64,000 nucleotides of DNA from assembly GCA_030762935.1 (NCBI GenBank), contig CM060888.1, forward strand, positions 118,059,468 through 118,123,467. Direction: 5' to 3'. How positions within the stretch are numbered: position 1 is the stretch's first letter; each line of letters begins with the position of its first letter. The position numbers and the translations under genes are program-made. Positions 12,506-24,333 of the stretch are shown here, in pieces. The DNA comes from Hymenopus coronatus. Taxonomy: Eukaryota > Arthropoda > Insecta > Mantodea > Hymenopodidae. The notes beneath the pieces are model-generated. The model was not told where the DNA came from. It did no database searches and was given only the letters and a program-made list of their open reading frames with translations.

Positions 12506-12699
12506 GAGCTATTTTTTTTAAATGCTGTTTAAATTGAGAGGCCAGGGATTTATCAGCCGACCCTACTATTATATACCATTATGCTTTCTAGTGCAATATC
12601 AATTCTTTTGGCCCAAAATAAAAATGATATGTGATTTGCGTCCTGTCAAGCTGCCTCACCAGCGATGTTAGGAGTTAGCAGTTGTAAGTCAAGGAGACT

Positions 12700-13200
12700 C
12701 CAGTAAATGGATCATAGCATCGAGCATGGGTCATAGGAGTCATTTGCGCTTCCAACGTGACCCCTGGGAGGAAGGGGAGAAGCGAAGGGCAACTAGTTCC
12801 AGACGACGATGTTCCTTAGAAAGGACAGCATTTCCAACTCCAGTTTCTAACATGAAAACAATTCTGACGCTAGCCAGTTCTCACCCCAGCCACCCGAAAA
12901 CTTGGTAGTCTGGATTAGAAACTTTTAGGAAGCAAGAGGCTCTAGCAATCCCGTCAAACGCCAGGGAGAAATCTTCCCAAAGCGCAGATTCTATCGTCCT
13001 GCCAATAACAAACCGCCGGCATCTAACCTCAAAACAGATAAGATGAAATAGATTAAAGAAAATGATGGAGATAAAAAAAGTAGTCACAGAAGAGGAATCA
13101 TGTTAGCATTCGCCTATCGACTCTGTAAAAATCACGAGGAAATCCATAAATAAATTGATCAACCTGATATCATCTGCCGAATGCGTTACCAGGATATACA
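12700..13200 (-). repeat. SINE-B related copy, degraded
   Basis: Shares blocks with the 48.54-49.05 kb copy: CTGGGAGGAAGGGGAG (about 12765), a CTGACGC-AGCCAG block (about 12865), and a block reading CCGTCAAACGCCAGGGAGAA (about 12950). Toward its right end GCATTCGCCTATCG (about 13108) also occurs in the SINE-B copy near 16.3 kb. A weak tRNA-like remnant (CGAATGCGTTACCAGG) sits near 13178. The short frames at 12726-13087 are repeat translations. Confidence 0.6.
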
Positions 13201-13529
13201 AAAATATTTCTGAACGATTAACTTAACTTATAAAATGACTTTAATTCACAGCTGAAACATCCTATGCCATAGGGCAGGGCCATCCATAATGCACCACACG
13301 GTGCAACATACGATTTGACTAAGTTGACGACAGTGCAAACTCCAGCTCGTCGATTATTAGCAATAGCGCTAACAATCTCGTGTTACATTGTAGCGCTAGC
13401 TCTGCCTGTCTCCCCCATTGCCCCCATACTGCTAAATATTCCGAGCCGAGAGTTGAACAGATGCACAGAAGCGCTGAACCTCGGTTTGCAACGGTACGAT
13501 TTTAGGCGTTTGAGAGGTTCTACCATAGG
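13201..13529. other. Unassigned DNA
   Basis: No repeat end is recognised. The 107-codon plus frame at 13315-13638 runs into the adjacent SINE on its antisense strand and is not supported as a gene. Confidence 0.35.
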
Positions 13530-13818
13530 AAATGAAATGGCGTTTTATTTATGGACACTTATGGTTCTCATCATCCCATTCTATACTGGCCGTCAAAGAC
13601 CACTTAATTTTGCTCAGAGGCCTCTCTATCAGGCCTAAGGTGCTTTTATGTGCCATAAATCTACCACAGGGTACCACCGGCCCTACTTCCTTTCCGAAGG
13701 AAGCCATACAAAGGATTTTTACTCCCGAAAAAATCCATCATCCTCTGCCGGGTTTGAACCCGCGACCTTGGGTATATGAAGTTAGCTTGATAGCCATTAC
13801 ACCACGGAGGGAAAACAA
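13530..13818 (-). repeat. SINE-A copy (tRNA-derived), minus strand
   Basis: On the minus strand the head reads CTCCGTGGTGTAATGGCTAT (A box, about 13818-13799), and the B box (GGTCGCGGGTTCAAACCC) is near 13757-13774. The body then contains GATGATGGATTTTTTCGGGA and AAGGAAGTAGGGCC. The 3' part (GAGAGGCCTCTGAGCAAAAT at about 13610-13629) and the tail at TCCATAAATAAAACGCC match the plus-strand copy at 20.64-20.91 kb. Pol III promoter boxes of this type are copied from a tRNA gene. The 113-codon frame at 13532-13873 is antisense to it and spurious. Confidence 0.88.
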
Positions 13819-14484
13819 TTTATGGCAGCTCCCAAAACTCAAGTACTGTCAACCTTACTATGGGATTTACTAATATTGAACTAGCCGTAAATCCTATTTT
13901 ACGAATCTTTCGGGCGTTAAAATCGTATTTCACCGTATACATTAATACAAAAACGTAAAAACAATTAGGATACTAATTTAAGCACTAAATAATACCAAAA
14001 GAGTGTACCCGTGGAGCACAAATGGATATTAACCCATCTAAACTCATAGTTTACGTAAATGCAAGATAAGACCGGTGTTATCGACACAACACTAATAATT
14101 AACACTAACTACACTCTTGGTATCCAATAGGAATAGTTTGAACTCAACAGAGCAGACAAAATGTCGCCAAATGTGACCGGAAAGCTACTAAAATTGTATA
14201 AAGGAATCACATTCGGCTTTTGGTAGCATGTGTTTTCTATGCTATTGTTATCGATGAGTTGATTTCACTTACCTAAAGGATATCTGACTTATAAGAAATG
14301 GACTGTAACGAATTTATTCAAAATAAAACAAAAGCTATCTTAAATGTATTAGAGCTTACCACATGATCATAGCTACCATAGTTCAAATAATTACGAAGAA
14401 TATGTAGAATTAGATAAACTGTTTATCTCATGTTTTAATGGATCAATTGCATTTTCAGTGAAAATAAACGGGGCAAAGCATTAT
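13819..14484. other. AT-rich DNA, nothing recognised
   Basis: No repeat block or protein-like frame. Confidence 0.4.
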
Positions 14485-15341
14485 TTTACTTTCTCTAGCA
14501 CAATGATGTACAATGTACTTAGTAGGTAAAACACCCAAAAATTCTATTCTGAGATTTCACCGGACAAACATATTTTGAGACCACTAAATCAACAAAGGAA
14601 TTTTTAGAAACAATTCCGTGCGTGTCTGTGTGTATATGTGTATGTAGGTGAGGGGGGCGTACGGTACTGCATAATCAAAAATGAAAACTTGGTTAAATAC
14701 CAAACCTGGTACTTTAGGATGCGAAACGATTTTCAAGAAAAATATCCCCACCCCAAGAACTATTTTTCAAAAAAGTTAATTTTCTTAAAAATAGCTCAAA
14801 CAATTTAACTAAAATGTTTAAGATATTTTCATAATAAAGTAAACGTATATCTTAAATTTTTTTTGGAATAGCCTCTGAAATCCTCTTCGTTCTGGATGAC
14901 CTTTGTATAACTCGTAAACTGTGAAAGATAAGACAAATGTTTACACTACAAAAATGTTAAAACACACAACTTATGTTCTATACATTATTTGTAGAGTTAA
15001 CCGCTTCCGACATATTCCTTATTATTGGTTTCAATTTGAAACTACTTAAAAGTTTTCCTAGGCGGAAAGTAAACTTTCGTTTCATATCATTTGTTTTACT
15101 GCTGGGAATACAAAAGAGAACCAAATTTCAATTGTTTCATATAGTGATATATTTTAATAGATTTGACTATCACTTTAGCCTTGTGAATCCACTTATTTCT
15201 CTTATACCTATAAGTAAGCAATTAGACCATTTCTGCTAACGTTTATTTTAACTAGCATGATATAGTTAAAAGAACAATATTTTATAAGGAAAGCTTGTGG
15301 AATAACTAGAAAAAGTCATGCGAATTAAACACATCAGATTT
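14485..15341 (-). repeat. THR copy, both ends present
   Basis: Minus-strand copy. The right end at 14485 (TTACTTTCTCTAGCAC) has a decayed hairpin. CCCAAAAATTCTATTCTGAG and the TGTGTGTATATGTG microsatellite follow, then the GATGCGAAACGATTTTCAAG block, the AATAGCCTCTGAAATCCTC block and the left end CTAGAAAAAGTCATGCGAAT, then TAAACACATCAGA, at about 15306-15341. Confidence 0.86.
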
Positions 15342-15435
15342 GTTTCAATAAATTTAACCTAATTTTCTTTTGTAGTTATATCCATTGTTATGTTTTAAAA
15401 GCTAATCATTTTGTGGTCAAAATGCTCTTTTTTAC

Positions 15436-15590
15436 TTTTGTATTATAATAAGTATAGGATGTATTGCATTTTACGCAAAAAGTTGATACCGAGGTTGCAC
15501 CAGACATACAATTTTGAGATTTCGTGTATCCACAAAAAGTATTCTTTTTATCAAACGAGTGTCTTGTGCGCGTCCGTCTGTGGATCTCTG
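15436..15590 (-). repeat. THR right-end fragment
   Basis: Begins with TTTACTTTTGTATTATAATA, an eroded hairpin. TATTGCATTTTACGCAAAAA, CACCAGACATACAATTTTGA and TATCCACAAAAAGTATTCTT follow. The match ends near 15590 after the CGTGCGTCCGT-like part. It lies about 95 bp beyond the left end of the preceding copy in the same orientation. Confidence 0.65.
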
Positions 15591-15929
15591 GAAGAAAACT
15601 GGAAAATATTATTGTGGTTATTGGAGTAAGACGATTTAGATATCTTTTATTCACAATTTACTATCGTTGTCAAATTAATTGTCATATATTGGGTAATTTA
15701 AAGTGTAATAAAAAGCACCTGTCCGAAATTGCACGTAATTTGAACAAGAACGATTATCAGCTTCATCGTGTGGAACATTTTAATCTGTGTAAGAAAAGTC
15801 AAAGTCCGGTAAAAGGCACTTTAGACCGGTAAAACGTGAGCTCAAAGATATTTGGAAGATCACGTGATGAGTTAAAACGCTCTGAGGACAAAAAAGCGCA
15901 TTATTTAAGTATATAGGTATAGACTAGAC
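15591..15929. other. Unassigned DNA
   Basis: Nothing is recognised. The 102-codon frame at 15524-15832 begins inside the THR fragment and has no motif. Confidence 0.35.
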
Positions 15930-16405
15930 AACGGAGGGGCACACTTCGCGCACTGCGGCCTTCACAGAGCTATTTGTAGCTACATGCAATACAAGGAAGG
16001 ATGGAAATGGGGGAATCGTAAGGGGCTACAGGCCGCAGGTAGAAAGACCACAGAGACGCACGGAAGTCGCCGACATTTCCAGGCTCGGTAGCTCGTCTCA
16101 CTGCTGGAACAGCCTAGAAAGGGTGATCAATGAGCAGTTGTGATGAAAGCACTCTAGTGTCCACTGTGAATAAATTTCAATCGAGTTAGCATCCGCGTCA
16201 TCTGTCCGGCCCCACTATACGGCAAGACTTTAGAAGCACATCTGAAAGATGAGAAGTAAATGGAATGAAGGATAAATTATGGAAGGGAATCGCGATAGAA
16301 GCATTCGCCTATCGGCCACGAAGAAACCACGAAAAAACCTGGTGTGGGGATCGAACCCGGACCTCCCGAAAGCAAGTGCAACACGTTACCGCGGCTCCAT
16401 TATGC
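15930..16405 (-). repeat. SINE-B copy (tRNA-headed), minus strand
   Basis: On the minus strand a tRNA-like head runs from about 16402, with the B-box region GGTCCGGGTTCGATCCCC near 16348-16365. The body, read on plus, has GGCACACTTCGCGCACTGCG (15938), a CGTCATCTGTCCGGCCCCAC block (16196) and a GGAATGAAGGATAAATTATG block. The same blocks in the same order occur at 23.81-24.25 kb. About 470 bp is long for a SINE, so it is probably a tRNA head plus an unrelated body. Confidence 0.8.
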
Positions 16406-17580
16406 TTGGTGAGTGTAACACATAATTGAAGCTAACTATTGAAAGTATTTTAGGCAAAAATGTATGTTTCAAAAATGTAACACAAATCATTTGAAGCCGA
16501 ATGAGTTGTGAAATTATTGTATTAGTCCCAAGACGTGGCGACATTTTGCATCATGTGTGATGCTGGCGAAGAGGAGGATCTGGGGAATTAGCTGTAACAC
16601 TAAGTTCCATCCTGCTTGACAGTTGAGTTGCTCTCTACATCTGACTCTATGTCTGTAGTAATTCAGCATTGTTGGCGAACGAGCAGATGGCTATTATACA
16701 TAAGTGTTTCACACATTGAATGTAACTTATATTTTATTTTATTTATGCCCTGGATGTTCTGATGAATGTAGAATTATATTACTACCTTCTAGTTGGTAAG
16801 TACGAGTTTTCTTATCCCCTTGTTTGGTATATAGGAATCTGGGTAACAGAAGATAATTGGTAATATGTTTTAAACAATGTAACCTGTTTTATTCTCCATA
16901 GCTTTTGCTGTTAATGTCCCCCCTTGATGACTCGATGATTTTCTTTGCAATTAAAGTAAATACAAAGCAATATATGACTCTCACAGGTTCCATGTTTACT
17001 GGATTACAATAACACAATATTACACTACAATATCTGAGTGTTTTGTGATATCGATTAGCCTTTGTCTCTTTTAGACACTCTTGTTTCCGAAACAACTCTT
17101 AGATCTCATGAAGATGAACATCATTGTTTACTTTTGTATTTTTTTCATCGTCATGACGGCGACAGAGTTTTAAATATTATGTTAACATAAAGTAAAATTC
17201 ATATCATGTTATAACCCTTTTGAATTATACAAATATTAGTTATTTTGCCATAATGAGAAGACGTCTTGTGTAGAGTAATATATTTTGTTACTTTATTTAA
17301 AATGTTTCAATATTTCAGTTTGGTATATTTAAATCTCCGAACATTCTGTTTTGCAAACTAACATTCATATGTTTCTTGACTATTGTTTTTATAGCCCAAA
17401 TTTGTTGTAGTTTTATGTTTTATTAGCCATATTTTTATTTTATCATTAGGAATTGTATCTATTATCATATAAGTGGCACAGAGGTAACATCATTTCACTA
17501 TAACACGTCTGTGAAACCTACAATTCAAAAATTATATCATATGTAGATTGTACCTCGTTGGTGATTACGTTATGTTTTTA
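16406..17580. other. AT-rich DNA, nothing recognised
   Basis: Short frames only; no transposon ends or family blocks seen. Confidence 0.4.
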
Positions 17581-18412
17581 TTTTCTACATTCTCTACACA
17601 TAGTGTAGAGTAGTATACATAGTGTATAGAGAAGGTATTGTAATGCACCCAAAAATTCGATACCCAGATTTCATCGGAAATACATGTTTTGGGGCTCCCT
17701 GAATCCAAAAAAAGGTATTTTTGGAAAAAGGTCCATGTATATGTGTCTGTGTGTGTCTTTGACAGTATAGCTCAAAGTAAAAGACCGTTAAATACCAAAC
17801 TTGGTATTTAAGTTTGGTATTTTCCAAGGATGCGATACGAAGATTTTCAAGAAAATCCCCCACCACAGCTATCCTTTAGTTGGAACTTGTTTCGAAAAAT
17901 TTTATTTTCTCAAAAATGGCTCTAACGATTTTGATTAAAATATCGCATATTAAATATATTTACATGACAAATAAAATGTATATCTTAAATTTTCTGGGAA
18001 TAGCCTCTGAAGACTACTTTATTCTGAATGAATTTTACGGAATTTTGCATAACTGCTAAACCATTAGAGATGGAAAAAAACTTACATAAAAAACACACAT
18101 AAAATGTAGAGCATGTTAAAACACACAATTTGTTATATACATTTGTTATATACTTGTTTTTAGTTTGAGCTTTGAAAAACTTTTAATTTTCCCATATAGG
18201 AATTTGTCATCTCCTGTCCATCAACTTTTTATGGAACTTCACTTTTACCTGTCCTACTCCCTTATTTCGCTTTTATTTACACGGAAGCTAGTAATAAGAC
18301 TAGTTCTGCTAATTTTTCCTCGATTAGTATGAGGTAAATGGAAGCATAAACTTTTTAACAATAATTTGTTGCAGAGATGTGGAAAAAGTCATGTGAATGG
18401 AACATATCAGAT
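17581..18412 (-). repeat. THR copy, both ends present
   Basis: The right hairpin region (17581-17633) has an extra internal duplication: TAGTGTAGAGTAGTATACAT precedes the usual AGTGTATAGAGAAGGTATTG. The body keeps all blocks in order. The left end at about 18385-18412 reads GATGTGGAAAAAGTCATGTG then AATGGAACATATCAGA. The 90-codon frame at 17594-17866 is the usual translation of this repeat's right half. Confidence 0.9.
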
Positions 18413-19417
18413 TTTTAACATACATGTTCTTCATTTTAAAGCCAAATAATGATTTTAATTGGTATGTATTCTCAATTTAGGCATTCTTAGCTATTTAGTG
18501 GAACCTCGACAAAAGCTGAATGCATGTTGACTAACCTACAATTCGATTCTTCTCTAATAACATACTTATCACGCCAATGAGCTAATGAAGTGGCATGAAA
18601 TTATTTTAAAAGCAGGCACAAAAACATATTAATTTTACCCTAGAGGACAGCATGTCAGATATATAAAGTGGCCGTTATTCCTCGTACAAAAAAGGGATTG
18701 AGAAGGAAATTCAAACCAGCAATATGATCGCGTTTCTTGCTAGCGTGAACTCTCCACGGCCAAATTAACAACAGCAGTAGCAAGCTTCAACTCAGTAAAC
18801 GAGTTCCTTGTCAAGATATAAATCATATACCAAACGCAGGTGGTTCGTTCATTAGGCCGTTTTTGGGGGAGAAAAAGACCTCGCATGCCTTTGGTTACGT
18901 TCTCGTTGTTTGGAACTAACGCGAAAAAATAATTTAATCACCAATTTGATTTACTGTTGGAAGCTTAACACGTAAATTTTGATTTAATTTGTTTTTCTTT
19001 TGCAGTATGTAGTAGCTATTCAAAGCGTAATTAATTCCACGGATGTCATTTTTGGCACCACCTTGACAACGGATTCGCCTTCATTTAGACAATATAACCA
19101 TAGTAATCTAGCAATAAATCACAGTGCGACTTCAGTGGCGTAGCAGTTAACGCAATGCCCTAAGGCTTATCAAGGAATGCTCACAATAGACAGTTCAAAA
19201 ACCTTAATTAAAACTGTCAATTACGCGTAGATAATTGTCATATTCTCAAAGAAATCTGTACAAATAACGTCTGGATCTAAAGATCGAGGTTCTCAGGCAT
19301 CTGGATTCCTTCCTAACGTTTACAGATTAGAAAGATGTTTCACGGCTCTCATCAGCTACGCACAAAGCAAATGTATAGGAGAGGATTAATGTTTTTGTAA
19401 GCCTTGAAAACTAAAAA
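18413..19417. other. Unassigned DNA
   Basis: No family blocks and no credible frame. A possible weak tRNA-like word (GTGGCGTAGCAGTTAACGCA at 19134) resembles a Pol III A box, but no B box follows at the right distance. Confidence 0.35.
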
Positions 19418-20320
19418 TATGATGTGTTCCGTTCACATGACTTTCTCTACATCTCGCTAACAAATTATTGTTGAAAAGCTACCATAAATATATCGAAACA
19501 TTACATTTTATCTTTGGCGTAAGATCAGGGATATTAGGAACATCTTTAATTCGAACCGAACTAGGACAACCTGGATCTTTAATTTCATACATCCATTTCA
19601 TATTAATCCCGATAAATATTAGTAGAAATTATCTTATTACTTGATTTCTTGTAAGTAGAAGAGAAATAAGCAAGGACACTAGACTTAAGCGACAGTCAAA
19701 TCTTTTAAAAGCTGGTTGCTGTGTGATTGAAATTTACTCTTTTGCATGTCTAGAAGTTGAAAAACTCCCTTACGAGAAAAATTTAAGTATTTTAAAACTG
19801 AAACCAATAACAAGGAATAGCAGGTAAAGGATCAATTCCACGCAAAATTTATATAATATAAATGTTGTCTATTACTGTTTACGATCTACGCAAAATTCAG
19901 CAAATAAAGAGGTCTTCAGAGCCTACTACCAGAAAATTCAAAATGTGCAGTATATATTTAATATCCGGCATTTAATCAAAATCTTTAGACAGATTTTTGA
20001 GAAAATCAAAATTTTCGAATTTTTTTTCATGTAAAGATTAGTTTGGGGTGAAGGATGTTCCTCAAAATCTTCGTGTCGCATCATTGGAAGATATTAAACT
20101 TAAATAACAAGTTGATATGTTACCGATTTTTTGTATTTCAGTTATCTTGTTCATAGACAAGCAAACACATGGATTCACGAACACACATACACGCACACGC
20201 ACCCTTTTCTAAAAATGCTTTTATTGGATACAGGCGATCCTAATACGTGTATTTCCGGTGAAATCGGTATCGAATTTTGTTGGGATGCAATACCCACTCT
20301 TTACATAGTACATATACAAA
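19418..20320 (+). repeat. THR copy, both ends present
   Basis: The left end ATGATGTGTTCCGTTCACAT, then GACTTTCTCTACATC, starts at 19418. An insertion of about 90 bp relative to other copies lies after the TATTGTTGAAAAGCTA block. The body keeps the GGAATAGCAGG, TCTTCGTGTCGCATCATTGG and TTGATATGTTACCGATTTTT regions, then a CACACGCACACG tract. The terminal hairpin is half lost (TTTACATAGTACATATACAA). Confidence 0.85.
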
Positions 20321-20636
20321 ATTAATACAGTAAAATATTGTAATACAAAACTACATATTACAAAATAATGTCTTGAATTCCTCAGTAGTTTTAAAATAAG
20401 GTTTGTCATTCGAGTTATTTACGTGCCACATCTCCTCTCTAAATAAATACTCGCAGTTCGAGATTGACCGACCGCGATGGCTCAGGTTTTAATGTCTGAA
20501 TTCGTTGAATCTGACTGAAGGTTTTTCGCCTTTTTCCACGGTCGCTGGACGAATAACATTTAGAATTATTTGATCCTCGAATTTTCCTATCTTCACAACA
20601 TTTAATTTCCTTCTGCTTCATCGCCTCGTGTACGTC
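20321..20636. other. Unassigned DNA
   Basis: Nothing is recognised, apart from the nearby start of the SINE at 20637. Confidence 0.35.
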
Positions 20637-20910
20637 GCTCTCCGTGGTGTAGTGGTTACCATGCTAACCTCATATACCCAAGATCGAGTTCAAACCCGGC
20701 GTAGGATGATGGATTTTTTTCGGGCGTAAAATCCTTAGTATGGCTTTGTTTGGGAAGGGAAGTAAAGCCGTTGGTCGTGAAATAATCTTAAGCCTAATAG
20801 AGAGGCCTCTGAGCAAAATTAAGCGGTATTTCACGCCCAGGAAAGAATGGGACGGTGAGAACCATAGCAGTTAAAGAGCGTCCATAAATAAAACTCTATT
20901 GACCACCATT
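20637..20910 (+). repeat. SINE-A copy (tRNA-derived), plus strand
   Basis: The head CTCCGTGGTGTAGTGGTTAC at 20637 contains the A box, and GATCGAGTTCAAACCC near 20683 is the B box. The body (GGATGATGGATTTTTTTCGG, GAGAGGCCTCTGAGCAAAAT, GTCCATAAATAAAACTC) matches the reverse complement of 13.53-13.82 kb. It cannot be a working tRNA: the acceptor arms do not pair and no matching 3' end is present. Confidence 0.9.
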
Positions 20911-21379
20911 TTATCGCCTTGGTCTGATCAATCATCTTGAATATGCTATATGTGTGTATGTGTGTGGTGTAAGAGGGGATCCTGCGCTGCACCCATTGGC
21001 TTATTATACGTCAGACCCAGGAGGATAGGACGAGATGAGAATAATTTCAAAGAGCGGCCGAAACTGGATGGTGGAGGAAGAGCCAACCCGAGAGGTCCTA
21101 AATATTCCAAGAGGTTCTTCATCCTTATGCAGGGAACGCTAGGAGCCCACGCCCCAGGTCTGACCAAACTCTCTTGGTCTATAGACGATTTTCAAAGCCA
21201 TCCAGCCGCCAAAAGCTGTATTTCCAGAGCGCAGTCACCACCGCGGAAGGGCGTCTCCAACGCAGTGCTAGCCGGTTGAATGAAATGGAGATGACATGAA
21301 GTTGGGAGGAACAAAGAATCCTCCGCAGCATTTGCCTCTTGCCGTAGGAAAATCCCCGAAAAAAGTGATGGGTCAGGGA
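20911..21379. other. GC-richer DNA next to SINE-B-like head
   Basis: More GC-rich than its surroundings, with several overlapping short frames on both strands (20946-21404) and none with a recognisable domain. It is probably the body of a degraded SINE-B-like element whose head lies at 21380-21450. The block CATCCAGCCGCCAAAAGC and the following text give no clear match to the other copies. Confidence 0.35.
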
Positions 21380-21450
21380 GGTGGGCCACGGGAATCAATC
21401 CCACGACCTCCCTAATGCCAGTCGCAGACGAAATGCTTGAATCACCTTGC
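21380..21450 (-). repeat. tRNA-like SINE head, minus strand
   Basis: On the minus strand GGTGATTCAAGCATTTCGTC precedes GGGAGGTCGTGGGATTGATT, giving an A-box-like and B-box-like pair at SINE spacing. The GAGGTCGTGGGATTGA part resembles the SINE-B head. Confidence 0.5.
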
Positions 21451-21699
21451 TTGGTTGACTATGCTGTGATGTAAAGGTGAATTGTTCCTCGAAAGGCATT
21501 CTTGGAGTGTTAGACCTACAAACAGGGGGTAATCCGTTAAAGAAGAAGAAGAGACCATTTTCAGGTTTCAAACTGCGTATCATCTTTTCAAAGCATTGAT
21601 TCACAAATGGCTCCTACGTACTTACATACTGAAGGATTAGCGTACAATAGGAGAAAGGTTTGTAGTTCGTTTTAGGGATGAAAACACAAAATGTACATT

Positions 21700-22095
21700 C
21701 TGTATGTTATGTAATTATCTTTAATATACGCTATTTTAATAAAAATCGTTAGAGCCATTTTTGAGAAATCAACATTTTCAAAAATTTTTCCATGTAAAGG
21801 GTAGTTTAGGGTGGGTGGATATTTCTCAAAAGCTTCGGGTCGCATCCCTAGAAGATACTAAACATAAATACCAAGTTTGGTATTATGCCGACTTTTTATT
21901 TTTGATTAATGTGTTCACAGACATATGGACACACTGATACACGGACACACACACAGACCTTTTTCTGAAAATTCGTTTTTTGGATACGAGGACCCTAACA
22001 TGAGTATTTCCGGTGAAATCTCGGTACTAAATTTTTGGGTGGAATGTAATACTTTCTCTATACACTATATACACAGTATCTGTAGAGAAAGTAAA
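21700..22095 (+). repeat. THR copy, 5'-truncated
   Basis: Starts inside the element at ATCTTTAATATACGCTATTT and continues with AATCGTTAGAGCCATTTTTG, AAAGCTTCGGGTCGCATCCC, ATACCAAGTTTGGTATT and a CACACACACAGACC tract. The hairpin ACACTATATACACAGTATCT plus GTAGAGAAAGTA ends at 22095. Only the right 400 bp are present. Confidence 0.88.
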
Positions 22096-22974
22096 AACTG
22101 ATCTGTCCCATCCCTCATATAAAACATGTAATTCATTAATCTGTTGCGCTGACACAAGCCATCCCACTACACTCAAAGAACTTCCTAGTAAAGGGCAATA
22201 TAATTTTTTCATGAATATATGATAGTTAAGAAATTATTCTTGTTTTTAAGTTTAATAATTAAATTTATATTAAATTTCAATGATATAAATCTTTTATACA
22301 CCGAATGAAAATTATAGAAAATTACTAAATAAAGCGGCAAGGTTAACAAAACCACAATAATAACCTGAAGTCGAAAAAGGTCATATATGACCAAACATTA
22401 CCTAATAATACTATTTCCAATATTTGAGACCGTCGATTAGGAACTATTGAAAGGTGACGTGTCATCAGAATCTGGGCCCTTGATTACAGTTAATACGAAT
22501 ACAAATTTTGAGTTCTAGTTTCTTTACACAGTTATTTTGTCCTGTTGGGTGCTATATAAATATTCCTACTAGGTACGCCACTGTTCCCTTTCAGATATTT
22601 TGACTTCAGCTGCCTTCAGGTGAGGGCGATGAATTGTAAACACTACAGTATATGCAGTGTGGCAATTAAACATCTCGGTTGTATATGGAAAGGGAGGGTC
22701 TATTAGAAAATGACGAATGGTCGTATGAAACATCCGGACGAACTCTGCCCATTTCGTAGGTGTATGTTGTACCGACAGTGTTACTAGGCTGAACCTAATC
22801 TCACCTTTATAAACACGTATTTCTTGCCTATTTCTTCATGTTCTAGAGTATCATTGACCATCTGCAATGAATTGATGTACATCGCAATATTTACTTTGAA
22901 AAATCCAATATTTTCCAGTCTTGACTTCCACTACCTGTTCTGCAGCTTAAATAATAAATACTACCAGAAAATGT
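22096..22974. other. AT-rich DNA, nothing recognised
   Basis: No family blocks before about 22975. Confidence 0.4.
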
Positions 22975-23668
22975 CGTATGACTTGCCTTATTCTAAGCAG
23001 AAGGGAAATAAAGGAATACACTAGGCTAAAGCTGCAGCCAAATCCTTCAAAAGCTGGTCAACATGTGAACAATTGAAGTTCGGTTCGCTTTGCATTGCCA
23101 GTAAAACAAAAGAGAGATGAAAAGAAAAGTAACCCCGTTTGAGAAAAGTTACTTAGTTACAAACTGAAACCAATAACAAGGAATATATCGGAAACGGTCA
23201 ACTCTACAACAGAAATGTATATGGCATTCTCTATTTCTTACGGTTTATCAGCTATGCAAACTCCGAAAAACTCATTAAGAATGAACAGGTCTTAAGAGGT
23301 TATTTCCAGAAAATTAAAGATATACATTTTATTTGTGATGTTAATATCTTTAATATGCGGAATTTTAATCAAAATCGTTAGAGCTATTTTTGAGAAAAAC
23401 AAAGTTTCCATGTAAAGAGTAGTATGGGGTGAGAGATTTTCTTTAAAATCTTCATGTTGCATTCTTGGAGGATACTAAACATAAATAACAATGGTCTTTT
23501 AGTCTTTGAGCTTTGCTGTCCACAGAAACAGACACATATATGGACCTTTTTTCTAAAACATATTTTTATTCAGGGGACCTCAAAACATATTTCTGGCGAA
23601 ATCTTGACATCTAATTTTTTGTTGAAATACAATAGATACAATGTATATAGTACGTGTAAAGATATTAA
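22975..23668 (+). repeat. THR copy, left end missing
   Basis: Begins at the AGCAGAAGGGAAATAAAGGA block (about 22997) and keeps the AGCTGGTCAACATGTGAACA, AATATATCGGAAACGGTC, AATCGTTAGAGC and CTTCATGTTGCATTCTTGG regions. The right end is eroded: GTATATAGTACGTGTAAAGA. Confidence 0.83.
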
Positions 23669-23804
23669 AAATTAAAATGTTTACATATATAAGACATGGT
23701 TTATGCCTTATTCCTACATATATGACCATTGTTGCTGGTGATTCGTTAGCTATAATTATATTTAGTTCAGTTTTTACTTACTTTAGTAGCATTAGCATAT
23801 TGTA

Positions 23805-24250
23805 ACGGGGGGCATCTCGTGCAATGCGGCCGTTGCGGCTATGATCGCGGGAGGCACGGTTACAGTGAAGGACTCTTATCGGCCACAGTCACACAGACCA
23901 CCGAATCACCCAGAGATTCTAATATTTCCAAGTCTGAACACTCACGAGGGCACAGCAGACGAGAAAGTTCTCTCTGGCGATCATGAGGAGAATTCCTTCT
24001 AGAGTAAGCTACAGCGCCATCTGTCTGGACCACCATCGATTGATCTGAAGCATGAAAGGAAAATTAAAAGAGAGGAATTAAGGGAAAGGAGATAATTGGA
24101 GAATGTGCTACCCCAGTATTCATCTTGGCGACCAGGGGAAAACCACGAAAACCCCCATTTTCAGGCGAACGGTCACCAAGAATCAAACCCGTGACCTCCC
24201 AAATGTGAACCTCAGAGATTACCAAGCAGCCAACTCCCTGGCTCTACTGC
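23805..24250 (-). repeat. SINE-B copy (tRNA-headed), minus strand
   Basis: Contains, in the same order as the 15.93-16.40 kb copy, GGGCATCTCGTGCAATGCGG (23809), CAGCGCCATCTGTCTGGACC (24013), a GGAAAGGAGATAATTGGAGA block and AGGGGAAAACCACGAAAACC. The tRNA-like head on the minus strand has its B-box region GGTCACGGGTTTGATTCTTG near 24176-24195. Confidence 0.8.
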
Positions 24251-24333
24251 AGTAAGTAGAAGGTGTATTTATTCCACTCACTCTGACCCTATGCTGACCT
24301 TGAACTTTCATACTCAGAGGATTTCATCAAATT

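Larger units (their letters stand above)
11284..12566 (+). mobile_element. Mariner transposon with both terminal inverted repeats
   Basis: The left end AGGGTCGGTTGATAAGTCCT (from 11286) matches, with a few changes, the reverse complement of the right end, which reads CAGGGATTTATCAGCCGACC up to about 12564. The length of about 1.28 kb is normal for a mariner. The right end is followed by TA, the target dinucleotide of the family; on the left the corresponding dinucleotide is TT, so one side of the duplication has probably mutated. The internal gene is broken (see the pseudogene entry) and two long A tracts interrupt it. Confidence 0.92.

Noticed and set aside
13532..13873. 113-codon plus frame
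   Set aside because: Antisense to SINE-A; composition follows the repeat.
20637..20705. Possible tRNA gene on the plus strand
   Set aside because: The head has SINE-A copies at two other places with the same body; no cloverleaf with a paired acceptor stem.
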